Shown: positions 37,669 to 45,368 of the stretch, one piece after another
How positions within the stretch are numbered: the stretch's first letter is position 1
Layout: every line of letters begins with the position of its first letter
Origin: Alphaproteobacteria bacterium
Lineage (GTDB): Bacteria; Pseudomonadota; Alphaproteobacteria; CACIAM-22H2
Reading direction: 5' to 3'
DNA length: 47,151 bases
Assembly: GCA_016793165.1 (NCBI GenBank)
Contig: JAEULA010000054.1
Coordinates: 90,269 to 137,419, forward strand
Notes under the pieces: model-generated
Database searches by the model: none
Told to the model about the DNA's origin: nothing
Seen by the model: only the letters and a program-made list of their open reading frames with translations
Position numbers and translations under genes: made by a program

Positions 37669-39042
37669 ATGGCCGAACTGCCCGCAACCGCCGTCGCCGA
37701 GACCCTCGCGCAGCGCATCGCTGCTTCCCGAGGGCGGGCGCTCCCGGCCGCGGTGGTGGAACGGGCGGAGGAGATGCTGATCGACATCGCCGGGCTGTGC
37801 GTCGCGGCGCGCGCGAGCGACTATGTTCGCGCGGCGATCGACGGCTGGGAAGCCGACGGCGGCGCGACCGTCATCGGTCATCGCCGCCGCCTCGATGCCG
37901 CCGGCGCCGCCTTCGTCAACGGCACCGCCGCGCACGGCGAGGACTTCGACGACACCTTCGAGGGCGGTCCCGTGCACGCCGGCGTCGTGATGGTGCCGGC
38001 GATCCTCGCGGCCGCAGAACGCCACCGCATCGGCGGGGCCGACTCGCTGTTCGGCCTCGCGGTCGGCGTCGAGACGATGTGCCGGCTCAGCCTCGTCGCG
38101 CCCAAGCTGTTCCACAAGGCCGGCTTCCATCCGACCGCCGTGCTCGGGGCGATGGGAGCGGCGGCCGGCGTCGCCACGGCGCTGCGCCTGCCCGCGGCGC
38201 AGCTCGTCGACGCGCTGGGCGTGGCCGGCTCGTTGGCCAGCGGGATCATCGAGTATCTCGCCGAGGGCACCTGGACGAAGCGCCTGCATCCCGGCTGGGC
38301 GGCGCAATCGGGGCTCCGCGCGGTCGACCTCGCGCGACACGGCTTCAAGGGTCCGCGCACCGTGTTCGAGGGCACGCACGGGCTGCTGCACGGCTTCGCC
38401 AACACCGCCAACGGCGACTGGGACGCGCTGCTCGGCGACTTCGGCACCCGCTGGGTCGCCGAGACGATCGCCTTCAAGCCCTATGCCTGCGGGACGATGA
38501 CGCATCCCTATGTCGATTGCGCGAAGCGCCTCGCCGCCCGCGGCATCCGCCCGGAGGACGTCGCGAGCATCGTCTGCGAGGTGGGCGAAGGCACGGTTCA
38601 TCGGCTGTGGGAACCGCTGGCGGCGAAGCAGCGCCCGCCCAACGCCTATGCCGCCAAGTTCAGCCAGCCCTACTGCATCGCCGCAGGCTTCGTGCTCGGC
38701 GACGCCGGGCTCGACGCCTTCACCGAGGCGCGCGTGAACGATGCCCGGCTCGTCGCCCTCGCCGGCAAGGTCCGCTACGTCGTCGACCCCGGCAATCCCT
38801 ATCCCCGCGAGTACACCGGTCACGTCCGCGCGACTCTGACCGACGGTCGCGTCGTCGAGGAGCGCCAGCCACATCTGCGCGGCGGCGCCCACGAGAAGCT
38901 GCCGCGCGCCGAGATCGAGGCGAAGTTCCTGCGCAATGCGGCGCATGGCGGCTGGGCGCCGTCCCTCGCCGGGCGCTTCCTCGATCTCGCGCGCGGCGCT
39001 TTCGCGCGCGATACGATCGACCTCGCCCCGTTCCGTGCGTGA
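37669..39042 (+). CDS. MmgE/PrpD family protein
   Basis: The 457-residue protein belongs to the MmgE/PrpD family (2-methylcitrate dehydratase-like). Visible are LIDIAGLCVAARASDYVRAA, the active-site helix FVNGTAAHGEDFDDTFEGGPVHAGVVMVPAIL near residue 82-115, and FHPTAVLGAMGAAAGVATALRL near 150. Besides methylcitrate dehydratase, the family contains cis-aconitate decarboxylase and iminodisuccinate epimerase, so it probably dehydrates or isomerises a di- or tricarboxylate. It follows the permease by 28 bp and precedes an SDR by 5 bp, within the same operon. Confidence 0.92.
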   Translation: MAELPATAVAETLAQRIAASRGRALPAAVVERAEEMLIDIAGLCVAARASDYVRAAIDGWEADGGATVIGHRRRLDAAGAAFVNGTAAHGEDFDDTFEGGPVHAGVVMVPAILAAAERHRIGGADSLFGLAVGVETMCRLSLVAPKLFHKAGFHPTAVLGAMGAAAGVATALRLPAAQLVDALGVAGSLASGIIEYLAEGTWTKRLHPGWAAQSGLRAVDLARHGFKGPRTVFEGTHGLLHGFANTANGDWDALLGDFGTRWVAETIAFKPYACGTMTHPYVDCAKRLAARGIRPEDVASIVCEVGEGTVHRLWEPLAAKQRPPNAYAAKFSQPYCIAAGFVLGDAGLDAFTEARVNDARLVALAGKVRYVVDPGNPYPREYTGHVRATLTDGRVVEERQPHLRGGAHEKLPRAEIEAKFLRNAAHGGWAPSLAGRFLDLARGAFARDTIDLAPFRA

Positions 39043-39047
39043 TCGCC

Positions 39048-39809
39048 ATGGCGCCTGCCCTTCGGGATCTCGACGGCAAGACGGCGCTCGTCACGGGCGC
39101 CGGCCGCAACATCGGGCGCGCGATCGCGCTCGAGCTCGCCGGTGCCGGCGCGCGCGTCGTGCTGAACACGCGCCGCGACCGCGCCGAAATCGACGCGGTG
39201 AAGGCCGAAATCGAGGCGCGCGGCGGCACGGCGCTGGTCGCCGTCGCCGACGTCACCGATCCCGAGGCCGTCGCCGCGATGGTCGATGCGGCGACGGCCG
39301 CCTTCGGTCGCCTCGACATACTCGTCAACAACGCCGCCATCCGCCGCGAGGCGCCGATCGACGCGATCGATCTGGCGCAATGGCGAGAGATCATGTCGGT
39401 GATCCTCGACGGCGCCTTCATCTGCGTGAAGGCCTGCCTGGCGGCGTTGCGCGCGAGCGGGGCGGCGTCCATCGTCAACATCGGCGGCCTGTCCGGCCAT
39501 ACCGGGGCCGCCGGACGGCCGCATGTCGTCGCGGCGAAATCCGGGCTCGTCGGTCTCACGCGCGCGCTGGCGCACGATCTGGCGCCCGACCGCATCACCG
39601 TGAACTGCGTGGTGCCCGGCCTGATCGACACGGTGCGCAAGGCCTCGAGCAGCGTGATGCCCGCGCATGCCAAGGATCACCGCACGCTGACCGGCGGCAA
39701 GGGCGCCTCCCAGGACATCGCGGCCGCCGTGCACTACCTCGTCGGGCCGGGGGCGCGCTACGTCACGGGCCAGTCGCTGCACGTCAATGGCGGCGCCTAT
39801 CTCGGCTGA
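39048..39809 (+). CDS. SDR-fold protein without the catalytic Ser and Tyr
   Basis: The 253-residue protein has an SDR fold: TGAGRNIGRAIALELAGAG for the nucleotide site (middle Gly replaced by Asn21), LDILVNNAAI, and the C-terminal YVTGQSLHVNGGAYLG. The active site, however, reads VNIGGLSG with Gly147 at the catalytic Ser position, and HVVAAK with Val160 where Tyr of YxxxK is expected; only Lys164 remains. By recall, other proteins with HVV-x-AK exist, so this may be a subfamily with a different reaction. An in-frame GTG at 39039, overlapping the PrpD stop as GTGA, is an alternative start. Confidence 0.85.
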   Translation: MAPALRDLDGKTALVTGAGRNIGRAIALELAGAGARVVLNTRRDRAEIDAVKAEIEARGGTALVAVADVTDPEAVAAMVDAATAAFGRLDILVNNAAIRREAPIDAIDLAQWREIMSVILDGAFICVKACLAALRASGAASIVNIGGLSGHTGAAGRPHVVAAKSGLVGLTRALAHDLAPDRITVNCVVPGLIDTVRKASSSVMPAHAKDHRTLTGGKGASQDIAAAVHYLVGPGARYVTGQSLHVNGGAYLG

Positions 39810-40067
39810 GCGCGGGCCGCCGTGACGGGCGGGCACCGGCGCGCCTCATGGCACGGGATCCGGCCAAGCCACGCGCGCCGGCGCGACGCTCAAGGGGCGG
39901 CCGACCGCGACGGGGCGCGGCGACCGACACCGATCGACGGGGAGAACCGAACTCGTCGAGCGCGGCGAAGCTGATCGGCGCGCCATGCATGTCGGTTTTC
40001 CATCGTGCTGCCGATGGCGATCGTCGATGATGGCGGCCCGCCGCTCCCCTCGCGCGAAAGGCCGCTG

Positions 40068-40973
40068 ATGCCCGCCTCCACGACGATCCTCGGCACCGTG
40101 CAGAGCCCGGTCGGCTTTGCCGTACCGCCAGGCGCATGCGACTGCCACGTCCACGTCTTCGGGCCCGCGGATCGGTTCCCCTATGCGTCGACACGCGTCT
40201 ACACGCCGGGCGACGCGTCGGTGGAGGACCTCCTCGCCCTGCACGACCATCTTGGGCTCAAGCGCGTCGTGGTCGTCCATCCGAGCCCCTACGGCACCGA
40301 CAACGCGGTCACGCTCGACGCCCTGCGCCGCCTCGGCGACCGCGCCCGCGGCGTCGCGGTCATCGACCCCGTGATCTCCGACGCCAAGCTCGACGCGATG
40401 GACGAAGCCGGCGTCCGCGGCGTGCGTGTCAATCTCGCCACCAACGGCATCGAGGACCCGGAAGCGGCCTGGAACCTGCTGTCGGCGACGGCCGCCCGGG
40501 TGGAGCCGCTGGGCTGGCACGTGCAGTGCTTCGCCAGCCTGCCGCTGCTGTCGCGGCTGCACGATCGCCTCGTCAAATTGCCGACCACGCTCGTGCTCGA
40601 CCACTTCGCCGGGGCCCGGGCCGCGCTCGGCCCCAGCCAGACGGGGCTCGCGGCGGTGTTCGACCTGCTGCGGCGCGACCGCACCTACATCAAGATCTCC
40701 GGCGGCTACCGCGTCTCGACCAAGCCCGAGTGGGAGGATGCCGGCGAGATCGCCCGGGCCCTGATCCACGCCCGTCCCGACCGCGTGGTGTGGGGAACGG
40801 ACTGGCCGCACCCGGGCGGCAAGCGTCACGAGGGCGACGCGGCCTATCAGATCGAGCCGTTCATCAAGATCGATGACGGCGCGGCGCTGCGCCGGCTGCG
40901 CGACTGGGCGGGCGATCCGCTGCGCCTGCGCCGCATCCTGGTCGACAACCCGGCGCGGCTCTACGGCTTCTGA
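40068..40973 (+). CDS. Amidohydrolase 2 family protein, 2-pyrone-4,6-dicarboxylate hydrolase-like
   Basis: The 301-residue protein has the metal motif ACDCHVHVFGPADRFPYA near residue 25, which is typical of PDC lactonase (LigI-like) and related amidohydrolase-2 enzymes. VWGTDWPHPGGKRHEGDAA near residue 245 supplies the active-site Asp, followed by the C-terminal ILVDNPARLYGF. The reaction is hydrolysis of a lactone, or decarboxylation in some relatives. It lies 258 bp after the SDR, a gap without a gene, so it may have its own promoter but fits the operon in direction and theme. Start at 40068 is chosen for family homology. Confidence 0.88.
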   Translation: MPASTTILGTVQSPVGFAVPPGACDCHVHVFGPADRFPYASTRVYTPGDASVEDLLALHDHLGLKRVVVVHPSPYGTDNAVTLDALRRLGDRARGVAVIDPVISDAKLDAMDEAGVRGVRVNLATNGIEDPEAAWNLLSATAARVEPLGWHVQCFASLPLLSRLHDRLVKLPTTLVLDHFAGARAALGPSQTGLAAVFDLLRRDRTYIKISGGYRVSTKPEWEDAGEIARALIHARPDRVVWGTDWPHPGGKRHEGDAAYQIEPFIKIDDGAALRRLRDWAGDPLRLRRILVDNPARLYGF

Positions 40974-41103
40974 CCGCCGCGGGCCGACGACCAGGGCGAT
41001 CTGGCATCCGCACCGCCGCTGGGCTTCAATCGGCGACCCGCGAGGCGAAACGGCGCTGTCGGCGTCCGGCCGGCGATCGCCCGCGCCACGAAAAGGAGCC
41101 GCG

Positions 41104-42354
41104 ATGCGCGCGAGGTTTCCCACGACCGGAAGACCGGCCAGCGATGTCCTCGCGTCGCTGCGGGAGATGAAGGCCGACGACGCGGATTGGCGAGGCGGCC
41201 GGGTGCCGCTCTACGTGTTCAAGGCCTCCGATGCCGTCGACGAGCTCGGCAAGGCCGCGTTCATGGAGTTCTTCTCCGAGAACGCCCTGGGCGCGCGCCG
41301 CGCCTTCACCAGCCTGAAGCGCATGGAGGACGAGGTCCTGGGCATGGCGCTCGACCTGTTCCACGCCCCGGACGAAGCGGTCGGGGCGATGACGACCGGC
41401 GGGACGGAGAGCGTGATCCAGGCGTTGCAGGCATGCCGCGACTGGAACCGCGCGCGACGGCGCGATCCCCACCATCGCGGCAACATCGTGCTGCCCGAGA
41501 CCGCCCATCCCGCCTTCGACAAGGGGGCACGCCTGATGGACATCGAGGTGCGGCGCGTCCCGACGGGGCCGGACCTCCGCGCCGATGCCGCGCGGATGGC
41601 GGCGGCGATCGACGCCGACACCATCATGCTCGTCGGCTCGGCCCCCTGCTTCCCCTTCGGGCTCATCGACCCGATCGCCGCGCTGTCGGACCTGGCGCTG
41701 GCGCGCGACGTCTGGCTGCATGTCGACGCGTGCGTCGGCGGCTACCTCGCCCCCTTCGTGCGGCGTCTCGGCCACGCCATCCCGGATTTCGACTTCGCGC
41801 TGCCCGGCGTGAGCTCGCTGTCGGCGGACCTGCACAAGTTCGGCTTCTGCCCGAAGCCCGCCTCGACCGTGTTCTACCGGAACGCGGACAAGGGCGGGCA
41901 TAACGGCTTCGACCTGGACGTCTGGCCGAGCGGCCGCTTCCGCACCGGGACCATCGTCGGCACGCGCCCGGGCGGCGGAGTCGCGGCGGCCTGGGCCACG
42001 CTCACGCATCTCGGCGAGGCCGGCTATGTCGAGATCGCCCGCCAGCTCATGGCGATGATGGCGCGATATCGGGCCGGGATCGAGGCCATCCCCGGACTGC
42101 AGATCCATGGCGATCCGCCGCTCACGCTGCTGGCCTTCGGCGCCGACGACATCGACATCTTTGCGGTGGCCGAGGCCATGGCCGGCCGCGGCTGGCTGCC
42201 GGGCCTGACCCAGCGCCCGAAGGGAATCCATCGCATGATGTCGATGATCCACGCCGGGACGCTCGACGCCTATCTCGGCGACCTCGCGGCCTGCGTCGGC
42301 GAAATCCGCGCGCGCGCCGCGTTGCCCGAAAGCCGTCTCACCGCCAGCTATTGA
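41104..42354 (+). CDS. PLP-dependent group II decarboxylase / sphingosine-1-phosphate lyase-like
   Basis: The 416-residue enzyme matches the S1P lyase/tyrosine decarboxylase-like group: MTTGGTESVIQALQACRDWNR near residue 100, LPETAHPAFDKGARLMDIEVRRVP, LVGSAPCFPFGLIDPIAAL, HVDACVGGYLAPF with the PLP Asp, and SSLSADLHKFGFCPKPAS with K245 as the Schiff-base lysine. There is no membrane helix. S1P lyase-like proteins split phosphorylated long-chain bases; bacterial members may also cleave other phospho-amino-alcohols. The next gene encodes a histidine phosphatase 48 bp away. Substrate is not proven by the sequence. Confidence 0.87.
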   Translation: MRARFPTTGRPASDVLASLREMKADDADWRGGRVPLYVFKASDAVDELGKAAFMEFFSENALGARRAFTSLKRMEDEVLGMALDLFHAPDEAVGAMTTGGTESVIQALQACRDWNRARRRDPHHRGNIVLPETAHPAFDKGARLMDIEVRRVPTGPDLRADAARMAAAIDADTIMLVGSAPCFPFGLIDPIAALSDLALARDVWLHVDACVGGYLAPFVRRLGHAIPDFDFALPGVSSLSADLHKFGFCPKPASTVFYRNADKGGHNGFDLDVWPSGRFRTGTIVGTRPGGGVAAAWATLTHLGEAGYVEIARQLMAMMARYRAGIEAIPGLQIHGDPPLTLLAFGADDIDIFAVAEAMAGRGWLPGLTQRPKGIHRMMSMIHAGTLDAYLGDLAACVGEIRARAALPESRLTASY

Positions 42355-42402
42355 CCCGGCTCCGAATTCGCATCATCCGACCCCCGCAGGATCACGCCAC
42401 AC

Positions 42403-43023
42403 ATGACTCGCATCGTTCCCCTTCTCGGCATCGATCGCCTCACGGCCCTCGCCCGCGCCGAGCCCGTCGAACTCGATCTCGCGAGCTTCCTGTTCCTGCG
42501 GCACGGGGAGACCGACGGCAATCTGCGCTCGATCTACCAGCGGCCGGATCAGCCGCTCAACGCGACCGGCGAGGCGCAGGCGGCGCGCGCCGCCACCCTG
42601 CTGGCGCGCCAGCGGGTCGTCGACGTCGTCGCGAGCCCGATGGCCCGCGCCTGGCGCACCGCCACCGTCGCCGCCGAGCCCCACGGCCTCGCGCCGCGGC
42701 CGGAGCCGGGCATCCAGGAGCGCGTCTACACCGCCCTGTTCGGCCAGCCGAACAGCGACTTCGATTGGGCGCTTGATCCGCCGGGGTGCGAGAGCCTCGA
42801 GGCGTTCGTCGCGCGGGTGCGCACCGGCCTGGCGCGGGCGCTCGGTGCTCCACCGCCCGCAACGGGCCAGCGGCTGGTCGTCGCGCATGGCGGCGTGCTG
42901 CTCGTGCTGGCGGCAATGGTCGGGGTCGACCTGCCGCCCGAGCTGCATCGCAACGCCACGCCGCTGATGTTCGAGCGGCAGGCCGGCGCCTGGGCCGCGC
43001 GCGGCATCGCCGCGACGACGTGA
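42403..43023 (+). CDS. Histidine phosphatase family protein (phosphoglycerate-mutase-like)
   Basis: The 206-residue protein has the branch-1 motif FLFLRHGETDGNLRSIYQ near residue 30, with the phosphorylated His, and VVAHGGVLLVLAAM near residue 165 with the second His. Conserved Arg residues lie in SPMARAWRTA and Glu in QERVYTALFG. It is a soluble phosphatase of the cofactor-independent class, substrate unknown. It ends 22 bp before the convergent glycosyltransferase gene. Coupled to the PLP lyase upstream it could remove a phosphate from the same metabolite class. Confidence 0.9.
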   Translation: MTRIVPLLGIDRLTALARAEPVELDLASFLFLRHGETDGNLRSIYQRPDQPLNATGEAQAARAATLLARQRVVDVVASPMARAWRTATVAAEPHGLAPRPEPGIQERVYTALFGQPNSDFDWALDPPGCESLEAFVARVRTGLARALGAPPPATGQRLVVAHGGVLLVLAAMVGVDLPPELHRNATPLMFERQAGAWAARGIAATT

Positions 43024-43045
43024 CGCCGCGGCGGCCGGCGCCGGG

Positions 43046-45124
43046 TCAGGCCTGGCGACGGCGCTTCGCCGCGGGGAAGGCCGGCGTCACCACGCTGGGC
43101 TCGAGGCGCGCAATGTCGGCGCCGGTCCACAGCCGGTTGTCGGCGGCGATCGGCCAGTTGAGATGGCGCTGCGCGAGCCGCGACTTGTACCAGCCGTCGA
43201 GATCGGGAAGCGTTCCGAACTCGACCGCATCGTGGTCAGCCTCGGTGCCGATGTCGAAATAGTGCTCGAGGTTGGCGAGATCCGGTCGCGGCAGGTTCCC
43301 GCGCTGGTAGGCGTCCGCCATCTCGCGATAGAGCCCTTCGAGGCCGCGCACGAGTCCGTCCATGTCGAACAGCGTGCACGAGCCGCGGTTCCTCTCGAGC
43401 TGCGCGCGATAGGCCGCGAGCTTTTCGCGGTCCTGCGCCAGGGCGACGGCGCGCTCGACGAATTCGTCCGGCGACTTGCAGACCAGCTCCGGCAGGCCTG
43501 CCGCGCGAACCAGGCTGCCGCAGACCCGCGAAGCGAAGCTGCGGCCCGACCAGGTCAGCACGGGCACGCCCATCCACAGCGCATCGGAAGCGGTGGTGTG
43601 CGCGCCATAGGGCGCGGTATCGAGGAAGAGGTCGGCCAGGGGATAGCGCGCGAGGTGGAACGGATTGGCGAGCTTCTCGGCGAACACGAGGCGATCGGCG
43701 CTCACGCCCTGCTTCTCGGCATAGGCCTGCAAGCGCTCCTTCGTGCCCTCCGGCGAGCCGAGCAGCCACAGCGTGCTGTTCGGTACGCGCTGCAGGATCC
43801 GCATCCAGCGGTCGAAGGTATGGCGCGTGATCTTCTGCGAGCCGTTGAAGCAGCAGAACACGAACGAATCGTCCGGCAGCCGCGCCTCTCGGCGGGCGGG
43901 TCGCTGCGGCGCGACGACCCGCTTGCGGTCGTTGGGCTGGTAGCAGGGCAGCCGCAGCACGCGCTCCGAGTAGTAGGCCTCGAGCGCCGGCGGAATGATC
44001 CAGTCGTCGGCGATGATGTAGTGGTGGTGCGGGCTCCCCATCGTCCCGGGGTAGCCGAGCCAGTTGACCGCGATCGGCGCCGGGCGCATCGCGAACACCG
44101 CGGTGCGCGCATCCTTCGTGAATCCGTTGACGTCGACGAGGATGTCGATGCCGTCCGATGCGATCAGGGCCGCCGCGGCCCGGTCGTCGAGGTCGCGGAT
44201 GTCACGCCAGTTCTCGACCACGGCCTTGTACCGCGCGTTGATCGAGTCGGTCGACGGCACGCCGCAGTAGTAGACGAACACCTCGACCGCCGAGCGGTCG
44301 TGAAGCTCGAACACCTCGGGCATCAGGTATCCGATCGCGTGCTCGCGATAGTCGGACGAGACGTAGCCGATGCGCAGGCGCCGGGTACGGTCGATCGGCG
44401 CGCGACGACGGTCGTGCGGCCAGTCCGCGGGCGCCGCGGGGATCGCCTGCCGGTAGTAGTTCGCCGAGGCGGCGAGCTGCAGCACCGGATCGTCGGCATA
44501 GGCCGCCATCGACAGCGTGTGGATCCCGCTCGCCAGCTGTTTGCGCTCGACGCGGTCCCAGGGCGACACGATCGGCCACTTGCACTGGCTGAGCCGCGCC
44601 GCGATGTACTGCTCGATCACGTCGCGCTGCTGGGGGTTGACGTCGAGGCACTGGCGGAGCACGGCCTCGGCATTCGCCGGCTGCTGGCGCGCGATCAGGA
44701 TGCGGCTGATCTGCTTCAACGCCTCGGCCTTGTAGCCCACCGCGCCGCTGTTGACCTGGTCCAGGCGCTTGATCATCGAAAGCCACAGGTTGATCGCGCC
44801 GTCGCCGGACCCCTGCTTCTCGATGATGCCGCCGAGATTGATGTAGGCCGGATGGAAATCCGGATTCATGGAGATTGACTTCTCCAGGTTGATCCTGGAG
44901 CCGGCGAGGTCGCCCAGCTTCGTCTGCAGGACCGCGCAGTTGAAGAGGGTCACGAAGCACTGCGGATGCTCGCGATTGAACTCGGCCCAGATCTTGTAGA
45001 TCTCGACGGCGCGCTCCGGCTGGTTCTCCGCGCACAGCCGCGTCGCGAGCTCGATCAGCTCGACGAGCGACAACGCGCCGGTCGTCACCTTCTTCACGGC
45101 ATCCAGGAACACTGCGTCGTTCAT
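43046..45124 (-). CDS. TPR/SPINDLY O-GlcNAc-transferase-like glycosyltransferase (GT41 type)
   Basis: The 692-residue protein has a TPR-like N-terminal region (about 20-170) and a GT41 catalytic region from about 245. Motifs kept from O-GlcNAc transferases are IGYVSSDYREHAIGYLMPE with H262, DILVDVNGFTKDART, IAVNWLGYPGTMGSPHHHYII, CCFNGSQKITRHTFDRWMRIL with K431, and DLFLDTAPYGAHTTASDALWMGVPVLTWSGRSFASRV near 498-533. It is predicted to transfer a sugar from a nucleotide donor to Ser/Thr of proteins in the cytoplasm. The start has a GAGGAAACG site. The Thr-rich repeat protein is encoded directly upstream on the same strand, 244 bp away, an obvious acceptor candidate. Confidence 0.92.
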   Translation of the reverse strand: MNDAVFLDAVKKVTTGALSLVELIELATRLCAENQPERAVEIYKIWAEFNREHPQCFVTLFNCAVLQTKLGDLAGSRINLEKSISMNPDFHPAYINLGGIIEKQGSGDGAINLWLSMIKRLDQVNSGAVGYKAEALKQISRILIARQQPANAEAVLRQCLDVNPQQRDVIEQYIAARLSQCKWPIVSPWDRVERKQLASGIHTLSMAAYADDPVLQLAASANYYRQAIPAAPADWPHDRRRAPIDRTRRLRIGYVSSDYREHAIGYLMPEVFELHDRSAVEVFVYYCGVPSTDSINARYKAVVENWRDIRDLDDRAAAALIASDGIDILVDVNGFTKDARTAVFAMRPAPIAVNWLGYPGTMGSPHHHYIIADDWIIPPALEAYYSERVLRLPCYQPNDRKRVVAPQRPARREARLPDDSFVFCCFNGSQKITRHTFDRWMRILQRVPNSTLWLLGSPEGTKERLQAYAEKQGVSADRLVFAEKLANPFHLARYPLADLFLDTAPYGAHTTASDALWMGVPVLTWSGRSFASRVCGSLVRAAGLPELVCKSPDEFVERAVALAQDREKLAAYRAQLERNRGSCTLFDMDGLVRGLEGLYREMADAYQRGNLPRPDLANLEHYFDIGTEADHDAVEFGTLPDLDGWYKSRLAQRHLNWPIAADNRLWTGADIARLEPSVVTPAFPAAKRRRQA

Positions 45125-45192
45125 CGTTTCCTCGTGTCGATTGCGACGCCGATCTTAACCAAGCGGCCGACTCTTGTGACGAGTTAAATGAT

Positions 45193-45219
45193 GGAATTGC
45201 AGCGTATCCGCTGCATTCC
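45193..45219 (-). promoter_or_regulatory. Stem-loop in the leader of the glycosyltransferase gene
   Basis: GGAA (45193-45196) and TGCAGCG (45198-45204) pair with CGCTGCA and TTCC (45209-45219) around the loop TATC, leaving a single bulged T: an 11-bp stem. It lies in an unusually AT-rich patch 69 bp before the glycosyltransferase start. It could be an operator, a leader hairpin or a second weak terminator for the upstream repeat gene. Confidence 0.5.
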
Positions 45220-45335
45220 TGGACTCGAAGCAAAGCGACTCTCGAAATGCCGCGCGGCCCCGCGCGCGCGTGCGACGCCGCACGCCCGCCCCTCGCCGCA
45301 ACGAGCGGGTGGACGCGCGACGCGCGCGGATCAGG

Positions 45336-45356
45336 CGGCGGCGCGTGTCGCCGCCG
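45336..45356 (-). terminator. Possible terminator after the repeat protein gene
   Basis: An 8-bp perfect stem CGGCGGCG (45336-45343) with a 5-base loop begins 12 bp past the stop of the repeat gene on the minus strand. No T-tract follows, so it may terminate weakly and allow read-through into the glycosyltransferase gene. Confidence 0.4.
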
Positions 45357-45368
45357 GGATGGCCGGCC

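Noticed and set aside
35841..37787. 648-codon minus-strand open frame rich in Glu, Arg and Gln
   Set aside because: Antisense to the fused permease; the charged composition is a by-product of hydrophobic codons on the other strand.
39810..40067. Small genes in the 258-bp gap before the amidohydrolase
   Set aside because: Short open frames exist in all frames but none has a ribosome binding site or recognisable product.
40974..41103. Possible in-frame upstream extension of the PLP lyase to 40873
   Set aside because: It would overlap the amidohydrolase gene and the translation has no similarity to the family; homology starts near 41104.
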